From Luteolibacter rhizosphaerae (GTDB taxonomy: Bacteria > Verrucomicrobiota > Verrucomicrobiia > Verrucomicrobiales > Akkermansiaceae): a stretch of 64,000 nt of DNA. Under the pieces are notes generated by a model that did no database searches, was not told where the DNA came from, and worked only from the letters and a program-made list of their open reading frames with translations. The stretch spans positions 1 through 64,000 of the forward strand of contig NZ_JAPDDR010000001.1 of NCBI RefSeq assembly GCF_025950095.1, in the 5' to 3' direction. Shown piece after piece: positions 1 through 10,500 of the stretch (position 1 is the stretch's first letter; each line of letters opens with the position of its first letter). A program made the translations under genes and the position numbers.

Positions 1-422
1 TTCCCGCGGCGGACGCTTCCTTTGAAGCGATCCTGGCGATCTATGGCCTGCGGTGGCGCATCGAGGTGATCTTCAAAAGCTGGAAGAGCCATCTGGATTT
101 CGCCACCGTCCACCGCTTGTGCGCGACACAGTTGAGGATCCTGTTGACGGCAAAACTGATGCTGTCGGCAGCATGGGCGCACCACCTTTACGGGCCGTGT
201 GTGAGGCGCGTGCGCGAAAGCCGGGGGCGTGAATTGAGCTTGTTGAAATTCATCCGCTATCTGGCGCACCATCCCCGAATGGCAGGGCCGCTTGCCGCCA
301 TGCTGGCAGGTGACCCGGAGCATGAGCACCGGACGCTGCGAGCCCTGGTCAAATACTGCTGCTACGACAAAAGGAAACGGGCGAACTTCAATCAAACCTG
401 GAACTCCGGAGCCTTAACCTGA
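1..422 (+). CDS. IS4-family transposase, C-terminal part (5' end outside window)
   Basis: The reading frame is open from the window edge (codons start at base 3) and ends in TGA at 420-422. The first visible residues include YGLRWRIEVIFKSWK, which matches the Y-x-x-R-W-x-I-E-x-x-F-K-x-W-K signature around the last catalytic Glu of IS4-type DDE transposases. The E of RIE would be that catalytic residue. About 140 residues are visible, rich in Arg and His as is usual for the C-terminal tail of such enzymes. The protein would catalyse cut-and-paste transposition. The rest of the gene and the left IS end are outside the window. The right end should lie within 423-495, but no terminal inverted repeat can be recognised without the left one. 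It lies tail to tail with the sbp gene. Confidence 0.75.
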   Translation, partial: PAADASFEAILAIYGLRWRIEVIFKSWKSHLDFATVHRLCATQLRILLTAKLMLSAAWAHHLYGPCVRRVRESRGRELSLLKFIRYLAHHPRMAGPLAAMLAGDPEHEHRTLRALVKYCCYDKRKRANFNQTWNSGALT

Positions 423-495
423 CGCGCATGCCCTTTGGGGCTTTAGAGGTAGAGCGCTCTTACTTCTGCGCACGGGCTTGAGTGGACATGCGGCC

Positions 496-1524
496 TTACT
501 TCGGGGCTGGTTCGTAGATGCGGTCGAAGATGCCGCCGTCGGCGAAGTGGGTGGCTTGGGCTTTTTCCCAACCGCCGAAGTGGTCGATGGTGACGAGTTC
601 GATCTTCGGGAAGGTGGAGGAATACTTTGCGAGCGCTTGGGGATCGCGGGGACGGTAGAAGTGTTTGCCAGCGAGGTCTTGGCCTTCAGGGGTGTAGAGG
701 AAGTCGAGGTAGGCCTTGGCGGCGGCGGTGGTGCCGCGTTTCTCCGCGGTCTTCTCGACGACGGCGACGGGAGGCTCGGCGAGGATGCTGATGGAGGGAT
801 AGACGATCTCCGTCTGGCCGGGGAATTCCTTGGCGATGAGATGGGCTTCATTCTCCCATGAGATCAGGACGTCGCCGATGTTCCGCTGGGCGAAGGTGGT
901 GGTGGAGCCGCGCGCGCCGGAGTCGAGGACGGGGACGTTCTTGTAGAGCTTGGCGATGAAGTCCTGGGCGGCGGCTTGGTCGTTGCCGTTGTTTTTCTCG
1001 GCCCATGCCCAGCCGGCGAGGTAGGCCCAGCGTGGTGCACCGCCGGTCTTGGGATTCGGCGTGATGACCTGGGTGCCTTCCTTCACGAGGTCGCCCCAGT
1101 CCTTGATGTCCTTCGGGTTCCCCTTGCGGACGACGAAGACGATGGTGGAGGTGTAGGGCGAGCTGTTGTTAGGGAACTTCGCCTGCCAGTCGGAAGAGAG
1201 CAGGCCCCTTTCCTTCGAGATCATGTCGATGTCCAAGGACAGGGCGAGGGTGACGACGTCGGCGGGTTGGCCATCGATGACGGCGCGGGCTTGCTTGCCG
1301 GAGCCGCCGTGCGATTGCGTGACGGTGATCTTGCCCTTGCCTTCGGCTTCCCACTTCTTGGCGAAGGCGGCGTTGAACTCCTCGTAGAACTCGCGGGTGG
1401 GATCGTAGGAGACGTTCTGGAGTTCGAGGGTGGTCCCGGTGTTGGCTTCCTTCGGCTTGCAAGCGGAGAGGGTCAGCGCAGCGATGAAGGCGGCCGGGAG
1501 GATAAGGTGTGTTTTCATTTTCAA
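496..1524 (-). CDS. sbp: Sulfate-binding lipoprotein of an ABC transporter (Sbp family)
   Basis: The 342-residue protein has the normal length for Sbp/CysP periplasmic binding proteins. A signal peptide ends in a lipobox, LSAC at about residues 19-22, so it is probably a lipoprotein. Family motifs visible are [37 protein letters not shown] and [20 protein letters not shown]. The family binds sulfate or thiosulfate and delivers it to CysTWA. No permease or ATPase gene is in the window, so it may serve a transporter encoded elsewhere. It is the last gene of the tightly packed minus-strand run, 27 nt after the giant exoprotein gene. That placement suggests co-transcription and a link to sulfur supply, which is an inference. 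Confidence 0.9.
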   Translation of the reverse strand: MKMKTHLILPAAFIAALTLSACKPKEANTGTTLELQNVSYDPTREFYEEFNAAFAKKWEAEGKGKITVTQSHGGSGKQARAVIDGQPADVVTLALSLDIDMISKERGLLSSDWQAKFPNNSSPYTSTIVFVVRKGNPKDIKDWGDLVKEGTQVITPNPKTGGAPRWAYLAGWAWAEKNNGNDQAAAQDFIAKLYKNVPVLDSGARGSTTTFAQRNIGDVLISWENEAHLIAKEFPGQTEIVYPSISILAEPPVAVVEKTAEKRGTTAAAKAYLDFLYTPEGQDLAGKHFYRPRDPQALAKYSSTFPKIELVTIDHFGGWEKAQATHFADGGIFDRIYEPAPK

Positions 1525-1551
1525 AGGTGATGGGTGGACCGGGATTGCGGC

Positions 1552-4500
1552 TTATTGGCTGATCTCTTCTTCTGCCTCCTCTTCGTCATCTTCTTCGTCT
1601 TCATCCTCACCACCGCCGTAGCCGATGAGTTCGACGGAGATCTCGGAGTCGGGCTGGATGAGCTCGGGCTCTGCTTCCTCTTCCTTGGTCGCTGCGGTGT
1701 TGCTGGCTGCGTCTTCCGCGGTGGAGGAGACGGTATTGGCAGTGGTCGTCACGGTGGTGACGCTCGGGGCGGATGGTGCGGCCGGGGTGCCGGCGCTGCT
1801 GCCGGTGACGGCGATGTTGCCGGCGTTCAGCACTTGGTTCGCAGCGATGTTGAGATTGCCGGAGACGCGGATGCCGGCGTCGCCCGCATCGACGGTGCCT
1901 TCGGGCGCGATGAGATCGACGTTGCCGGGCGGCACGCCCTTCACGGTGGCGAGCACACCGATGCCGCCGCCGGTGGCGAGGCCGGAGAGGTCGGTTTCCA
2001 CCGCGGCGCTCTGGGGATCGATGAGCACGCGGGTGGGCGGGGCGGCTTGGACGGTCTTCGAGGATGAGCCGGCGGCGATGTCGCCCTTGGTGGACCAGAT
2101 GATCTCGTTGCCGCCGCGGAGCGTGAAGATGCGGCCGATGCCGATGTTGATGTCGTTGTTGGCGAAGATCGAGATATTGCCGCCGCTCTCCGTGATGATG
2201 CCCGGAGGCGAGAGCGGATTGCCGAGGATGGTGCTGGCAAGTTGAAGCCCGCCGCCGGGGGCGAGGATGGCGATGTCACCGCCATTGGTGGTGCGGATGT
2301 CGCGGGCGCGGGTGAGGATGTCGCCATCCCAGACCGGCTCGGTGCCGAAGAGCACCTTGATGGCGTCGAGCGCGCTGTCGTAGTTGCCATTGATGGCGTA
2401 GTTCCGGCCCGCGTCGCGGAGCAGGCGGAAGAAGACTTCGAGGGCGAGGCGGGCTTGTTCTTCCTCGGGTTGATCGGCGAAGACGATGCCGGGCGCGATT
2501 TCCTTCAGGTATTTCTCACCCTCCGGCGTGAGCACGTAGGCGTCGATGAACTCCGGGATGTTCAGGTTGCTGGCCGAGAGTCCGGCAGAAGCGCCGATGC
2601 CAGCGCCGACCACGAGATCCGCGCCATCGAAGGGCAGGTAGGGGTTGCGGGTATTTCCGATGCTGTTGATGCCGGTGCCGGTGCCATCGGGATTGTTCGG
2701 GCCGGTGCCGAGGTCGAGGTCGCGACCGGCGAGGACCTGAAGCGAGCCGGGGCCGCTGATCTGGATGTCGCCCGCTTGCGGCGCGCTGTCATCGTTGATC
2801 GCATTCGCCCTTTGTTGCGAAGCGACACGGAGCAGGCTGGAGGAGTCGTAGGGCGAGAGATCGCGGCCGGAGGCGACGATGCTGGCATCCGAGGCACGGA
2901 GGTTTTGAATGTAGAGAGCGATGTCCGCGATATCGCGGCCGGCGATCACGCGGGTCTCCTTCGGGGAGAACAGGGTGAGGCCGGAGATGTCGCCGCTGCC
3001 CGCGTAGATGCGGGTGGGCTCCTCGTCATCGCGATGGAGCAGACCGGCGGCATGCAGCGCCTGCTTGGTCTGCAGCACGGTGTTCTGGCCGATGGTGCCG
3101 CCGGATTCCGCGAAGAGGCGGTTCACGAAATCGAGGAAAAGCAGACCACCGGTGGATGCTGCGCTATTCGAGGTCCCGGCGAGGACTTGGTAGGCGAAGG
3201 GCGTGGCGATGCCGGGGATGGCTGCGGGATCGGCATCGGAGAGGTTGATCAGGGAGCGGCCCCACATGGTGGTGGTTACGCCCTTGAGATTGACGACGCC
3301 GTTCGGCTGGAGGGCATTGATCGAACCCGAGGCGAGCAGTTCGAGCGAGCCCTTCGCGGCGGGCGACAGGTTGAAGCTGCCGACAAGCGCGATATCCCCG
3401 CTGAAGGAGGTGGCCTCCAGCGAGCCAGGCCGCAGCGTGAACATCGTTTCGAAGGGCGCGATCGCCGTCTCGTTCAAGCGCAGCCACGGCTTCGCATCCG
3501 AGGCGGAGAGCGTGGGAGCGTAGAGGAGTTTGTTAGAGTACCAGCTCTGGAGCAGAGGCACCGCTTCGGCCTCAGTTTGACCGGGCATGGTGGCGGCGTT
3601 GCGCAGGGTGACATCGCCCCCGAGCGAACTGACGTTCACGTAGGAGTCCTGCGCGTAAGTCGAGAAGTAGCTCTTGTGCCAGAAGCTGTTGAGCAGTCCC
3701 CCGGGAAGAAGGAACGGATTCGAGACCGGGCCCAAAAGCACGTCGCCCCGCGCGCTGATGTCGAAGCCGCCCTTGCCAAGGAAGAGCGTCGTCGGGAGCT
3801 GGGTATAGGTCGTGCCTTGACCCACATTGATGTTGCTCTGGGCGAGGACCGAACGGGTGGCATTGGTGTGGATGCTGCCGCCCGCATCGAGCGAGCCGTG
3901 GCCGCGCTCGACGTAGTAGACGCCGGCATCGATGTCGTTGCCTGCTTGGACGAGCAAGTCGCCGCCGCCGAGTTCAAGCAGCTTGGAAGAATCGGGTCGG
4001 ACGCGGGTCGTCTGGGTGGAGTCGGTGTAGCCGGGCATGCGGGCATTGGTCGGGACGACCGCGTCCACATTGCTGATGTTATTGCCGGCGGTCATCGTGA
4101 CATCCCCGCCACCGAGGGCTCCGACGCCTTGGAAGAAGTTGCTAAAGTCGATCCACCAGGTGGTGGATGCGGATTCGCCGTGGCGGTTGATGCCGAAGGT
4201 GCCGGTGGCCGGATCGACATAGCCGCGGCGGTAGAGCCAGTTCGACGGCATCTGGAACTGTGAATCGGCGACGAGGTTGCCGTTCGTGAGCGTGAGACGC
4301 TCGATGTTGTTGCCCGCATGGATGCGAACATCGCCCCCGGCCATGCTGTAAAGCGCGGCATAGGTCTGCTGTGCATTGCCCAAGGACGAGGGCAGACCGG
4401 TGAGGCTCAAGCTAGGAAGTCGGAAGGTGCCGCCCATGGTGGGGTCCGAGACGCGGGTGCCGGCGGTGTAGATGGTGGCGAATTGATTGAGGAACTGGAC

Positions 4501-7500
4501 GTTCGCCGCGGCATTGATCTCGATATCGCCACTGCCGGTGCGGATGGTCTGGAAGCGATTGGTGATCGCGGAGAGCGTGGTGGCGGTAATGCCGGTAGAG
4601 CTCGCGATGTTGGTTCCGGTTTTGCCGAGTTTCAGCGAGCCGGTGCTGGTCCTGATGGTGTCGGCGAAGTCGGCGCCGGAGAGATCGGCGCCGGCGGTGA
4701 GGCGATAGGACCAGGATTGGGCGTTCGCCGGCAGGGCGGCATTGTAGTTCGCGAGACGGGCGGTCCAGAGCCATGAAGGATCGGAGTTCGCGAGAGTGGG
4801 CGTGAAGCCGTCGCTGAGCGCGTTGAAGAGCACGAGGTCTCCCGCAGCGCGCATGGTAAGGACACCCGCGGCACCTTTGGCTCCGAAGCGGAAGCCGGAG
4901 AGATCCCAATCGGCGCTCTGGTTAGAGGTAGAGGAACCGAGCGTGAGGTTGCCGGTGCGGTTGATGATCTCCGCGCCGGGGGCGAGAACGAGGATCGACT
5001 CGAGGCCGGGATTGTTCGCGAGCAGTCGCTGGGTGATGGCTGCGGAATTCGCGCTCGCAGTGCCATTCACGCCGAAGAAGGCGGCGGCGTCGCTGCGGAT
5101 CTGATTCTGCACCGCGGTGGTGATGTTGCCTCCGCTGGAGGTGAGATCGTAGAGGCGGTAGCCTTCGACGATGACGCTGGAGGCATCGCGAATCGTGCCG
5201 TCGAGGGCGCTCACGCGGATGTCGTTTCCGAGCACGGAGGCACGGAGGTGGAGCTGGCCGCTGAACTGGCCCTGATAGGCGCTGCTGCCGGGGGTGAGGG
5301 CATCGCCCGCAACCTTCGAGGCGACCGAGAGATTGAGGATCGAGCCGGCCTGGATCGAGAGCGAGCCGTCGCCCACGACGCCATCGCGCTGGGCACCGGC
5401 TTCCAGGGTGATCTTGCCGCCCTTGCCTGAATTGCTGAAGACTTGGCCGGCGACGGTAAGCCGCGAGCCGGAAACCGTGGTAAGATCGCCATTCGCGGCG
5501 AGATGGATGGCGCCGCCGGTGCGGCCCGAGGCGTCGATGGTGCCGGTGACCGTGATGTCGCCGCGATCGGCGGAGAGGGTGAAGTCGTTGGCGCGGTGGA
5601 TGCCATCGATCACGACGTCGCCGTTCCGCACGCGGATGGATTGGCTTTCCGTGAGCGATGCGGAAGCGAGCGAGGCGCTGAGGGCGGCGGTGGAGCCAAG
5701 TTCGGAAGCTTCGAGCGAGAAGCTGCCGTTCTTGCCTCCTGTGCCCCCGGACGCGCGGATGCTGCCGTTCGACGCGTAGGAGCCCTCCGGCACCGAGACG
5801 CCAAGCTTGCCGGCATCGCCACCACCGGGACGGGCGGAAACGTCGACGAGCGATCCGTCATTCAGGATCACATCGCCATGGAGCGAGGAGAGCAGGATCT
5901 CGCCGCCGCTGGTGAACTTCGTGACGTCGTGGAAGCGTTGTGAAGTGCCGGAGGCATCGAGGCGACCGTCCACGGTGAGATTCCCACTGGTGGCGGTGAT
6001 GGAAAGAGAGCCGCTCGGAAGAACGATATCCGTGGCGACATTCACCGAGGAGCCGCTCAGGGAGAGCGTGGAGCCCAAACCACCGGAAAGGACTTGGCCC
6101 GAGCTGGCGGCGAGGAGATTGAGGGTGCCGCCTGCGGTGATGCTGCGCTTGGCTCCGGCTTCGCCGGTGATCACGGGTGCAATCGCGGTGAGCGAGCCTT
6201 GGGTGCTGAAGCCGCCGGTGCCCGAACCCGTGATGCCGCGGGAGGCATTGAGGACGGTGTTCGCATAGCCATTGATCGCGAGTTGGCCGGAGCCGAGGCG
6301 GATCGAGCCAGCCTGGAACTCGAGCGAGCCCGGAGCAAGAGTCCCGCTTGAGGCGGAAGCATTGGCGGTGTTCTGGAGGACCAGGTTGTTCGCGGTGATG
6401 CGTGCGGTGCCGCCGTTGGCATTGAAGCCACGAATCTCCCCGGCACTGAGGGCCAAGGTGCCGAGGTTGCTGTTTCCGAATCCGCCGGTGCCGTAGATGT
6501 CGATGGACGAGTAGCTGAGGAAGGAAAGCGAGGATGCCGCGGCGAAGTCATCCAGCGTGCTGCGGGTGAGCACGGTGCCGGCATTCGTAGGCAGGGCACC
6601 TGCATTGTCCAGGGCGATGCTGATACGACCGCTGCCAAAGGTGTAGGCATCCGCAAGCAGGTTCGCGGCGGGGTCCAGCGAGAGCGTGGAGGTTGAGTCG
6701 AGGATAAGCCCCTTGCCCGCGAGCGTGGCTCCCGCGCCGATGCTGAGCAGGGGCGAACCCGCGCCGCTGGCACCGGTGCGGATCGTGGTGGCGTTCACAT
6801 TTGCCGCGACGCGGAGGAGAGCCCCATTGCCGGAGAGACGCAGGGTGTCGGCGTTCGCAAGCGTGCCGGTGGCGCGGATCTCCGCACCTTCCGCGATGGT
6901 GAGGCCGTTTCGCGCAACCAGCACAAGATCGCTGGCGGTGAGCGGCGAGCCTTCGTTGTCCACCGTGATGTTACCGCTGCGGACATCGACGGTGATGCCG
7001 TCCGCAGTGCTGGTGCGGCGACCGCCGATGAGCAGGCTCTCCGCGCCGAAGGCATTGAGTGCGGCGGCATCCAGCGTGATGGCTCCGGCAGGAGCGGTGA
7101 CTCCGGCGGAAGCGATGAAGGTATCGAGCGGGGTGCTGATATCGATGGACGAACCGCGGCCGCCCGAGATCGAGTTCGATGCGACTTCGCCGAGTAGCTC
7201 CATGGCCTGCGTGGCTTGGAAGACCAGATGGCCGGAGTCCGTGGGCAGGCGGGGGACGGTGGTGTTCGCGGATTCGGCGGCCTTCTTGAGGAAGACGTTG
7301 GCGAGGAAATCCTGATACTCGGCGCGCTTGCGGACGACCGATGAGGAAGCCAACTCGAAACGGGTCGCGAGGGTGGGTAGCGTGCGCTCGCTGTTCAGGC
7401 CATTGAAGCGGAAGCCGGAGACCACGCTGGAGCGATCCGGCATCTCGACCGTGCCGAGACCGCTGTCGCCGCCGGCAGCGGAAACGAGCACCGCGCCCGG

Positions 7501-10500
7501 AAGCAGGGCATAACGCGCGGGAAGGAGGGTGTAGTAGCCCTCGGCCAGGGTCTTACTACCCGCGACGTAGATACGATCGCCGACTTGAAGCGAGCTGTTG
7601 GTATAACCATCGCCCGCGCCGCCAATCAGGTTGGAGGCCGAGTCGGAGGGATTGAATTGCGAGACCGGAGCGAAGTCCGCTTGGTAGCCGGGAATGATCG
7701 CGAAGCTAGTGGTGGAAGCGAGAATATCGCTCGGGCCGCCGAGAGCGGGGACCCAGCGGTAGGCGTAGAGATCCCCGCCGCCCCGGAGGTCCACGGTGGA
7801 GCCATCCTCCGTGGTCACACTCTGGCCTGCGATGACGATGCTCTTCTCCGGCACTCCACCGGTGGTGACGTCCACGCCGTGCGGGTCGATCCAGTTCTCG
7901 CCATCGGTGCTGATGCCGTAGGGGATCACGATGCCCTTGCCGGTGAGCGGATCGACCGCGGAGACGGAAGTGACGCTGCCGGCACCCAAGGTGACCTGCG
8001 AGGTTACCGGCATCGGTCGCGAATTCCCCGCGATGATGTCCACAGGAGCGGTGCCAGTGCCGTCCCAGCCGAGATTGATGGTGCCGAAGGGGGCTCGCAG
8101 GGTGCCGCGTTGCTCGATGTGGGAGGCATAGATGCCAAGCGTGCCGCCTGCGGAGAGCGGGAGCTGACGGCGACCGGATTGCTCGATGGTGATGCTACCT
8201 GCGGTTTGCCCGTGATCGTAAGCGATGAAGGAGAGGCTGGAAGCGGTGAGCGGATAGACCTGGCCCGCGCGCAAGGTGAGATCCCCTGCCATGTGGAAGG
8301 TGCCGCTGCCGCGGATGTCGCCATTGACGGCGGAGAGCGTGGCATTGCCGATATTCTGCAGCGAGAGGCTGCCGATATCGATGACCTTGGCGGTGACATT
8401 CAGGCTACCGCTGCCATAGGTGGGAGAGAAGCTGGCGTTCCCGAAGGGGCTCGTGACTTCCGAAGGCAGGGAGGGCGGCTGGAAGGCCTTGCCCAAGGCG
8501 ACATGCGAGGCGGTAAGATTCACCTGCGAGTTCGCATAAAGGAAACCATCGGTCGCGACGCGGAGGGAGCCGCGGGCATTCACATCGACCGCGCCGTCGA
8601 AGGACACGACACCGCCGAGGGTGAGATTGTCGAAGCCGCCTTGGTTAAAGGAATCGATCGAGAAGTGACCGGCATTGCCCAAGGCGGCACCGATGGCAGC
8701 ATTCCCGCCGATGACCGCTCCCGACTGCTGCACGGTCAGATTCACCGAAGAAGCCGGGGGAATGACACCAGGCGGATCGAAGCGGCCCGAGGAAACGGTG
8801 AGCGAGCCGCCGGTTGCGGTGGAGCCACCGGCATTCGCGAGGAGCGTGGCATCCGAGAACAGCATCTGGCCCCCGCGCAGGGTGATGCTGCCGCCATTGC
8901 TGTGGACCTCGACCGGCACGGTGGCGAGGCGATTGATGGGGCGATTGATGCCGCTACCCACCGGCACGTTGGCGCGGCGCGAAGGATTCGCGAGGGCGGG
9001 ATTCACATCGAGGATGCCGCTGGTCCCGGAGACATCGAGAACGGCACCGCCTGAGGCGGCGATATTGCCACCCAGCGTGATATTGCCGCCATTGAGCACT
9101 TGGCCGACCCGGCGGCCGTAAGCATCCGGTAGGAGCACCGTGGTACCTGCCGCGGAGAGCAGGGCATTCGAGCCGATGAAGGTGGTGGCGCGGGCCTGCG
9201 TGATATCGTTGAAGACGAGGGCGGTGGAGCTGCCCCCTGCGACATTGATGGAACCACCGGGCGTGATGATGGACCCGAGAACCGAAACGGTATTGCCGGT
9301 GACGGAAACGGAGCCGCCGGGATCGGTGCGGAGTATGGAACCTTCACCCACCACGACATCGCCACGGACGAAGAGGGAACTGGAGAAGTCGCGAACGCCG
9401 GGGGCGGAAAGATTCAGGCTGACCGGCTGACGCAGGCCGACAACATCCTCGATGATCTCCAAGGAGAGCGGTCCGCCGCCCCCCGGATTGACGCGATAGC
9501 TCTGGACGACCGGTGCGACCTCCGTGCCTTCCGTGACGAGTACGGCGGGCGCCGTACCTCCACCGAGACCGCTGATATTGAAAGTGCCGAAGCCGCCCTG
9601 ATTGAAGAACTCCGGGGATAGCAGGAGAGTCGAGGGATCGGTATTGATTCCGCCGATCTGGACGTGCTGTGCCTGAAGCGAAAGCGTGCCGCCGCGGGCT
9701 CCGGAGTAGCCGCGTAGGGTGGAGCCGAGATTGAGCGTGCCACCGAGGACCGGCGCGACGGCGGGATCCTGACCGGCCCTGATGCTGATGCTGCCGGCAT
9801 TGCCAAAGTGGCTGCTATTCCCGGCGGTCATGAGGTAGCCGCCCGAGACATCGATCACGCTGCCCGCTTGGAGATCGGCATTGTAGGCGGCCACGGAGAC
9901 GCTGCCGCCACGGAGCTGGAGCGGCGATGGATTGCCGGCTGCGAGGGACTGGCGGTCATCCGTCACGAGACCGGCGACATTCAACGTGGCATTTGCGCCC
10001 AGCGTGAAATTGCCTTGGCCCGGCACGGGATTCGGCACGGGAGAGTCCGAATTGAGGAACTGTGCGTCGTAAGGAGAGATGTTGTGAGCCGAGAAGGAAA
10101 GGGTGCCGCCGGGTGCAATGATGTCGCCCTGGATGTCGATGTTAGCAGCCTTCAGGGTGAGACTGCCGCCGACCTGACGCTGGAGCGTGATATCTTCCGG
10201 AAGCAGGATGTTGCCCTCGGCATTCTCGACCGTGAGATTGCCGAAACCATGGGTGGAGAAGAGATCCGGCGAGAGGTAGACGGTCTCGCGGCGGCTCTCG
10301 GCAAGGGCGAAGGGAGCACCGCTTGCATCGGTGGCGAAGTCGGCGACATCTTCCTGATCGGCGTTGCCGAAAATCACATCCGGCTGTTCGGGATGCCAAG
10401 TGAGGATCGAGCCGGCCGAGAGAAGCTGGGCTTGGAAGCGGAGCGCGAGCGATGCCGCGGCGGGCAAGTTGCTGCCGGTGCTGCCGGAGCGGACCTGATT

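Noticed and set aside
2242-4263. Long plus-strand open frame (673 codons) opposite the giant exoprotein
   Set aside because: High-GC third-position bias on the true strand leaves antisense frames open. The predicted protein is a low-complexity mixture of Gly, Arg, Glu and Val with no motif, and the minus-strand gene is well supported.
7585-9054. Second long plus-strand frame (489 codons) inside the exoprotein gene
   Set aside because: Same shadow effect; there is no start context and no recognisable domain.
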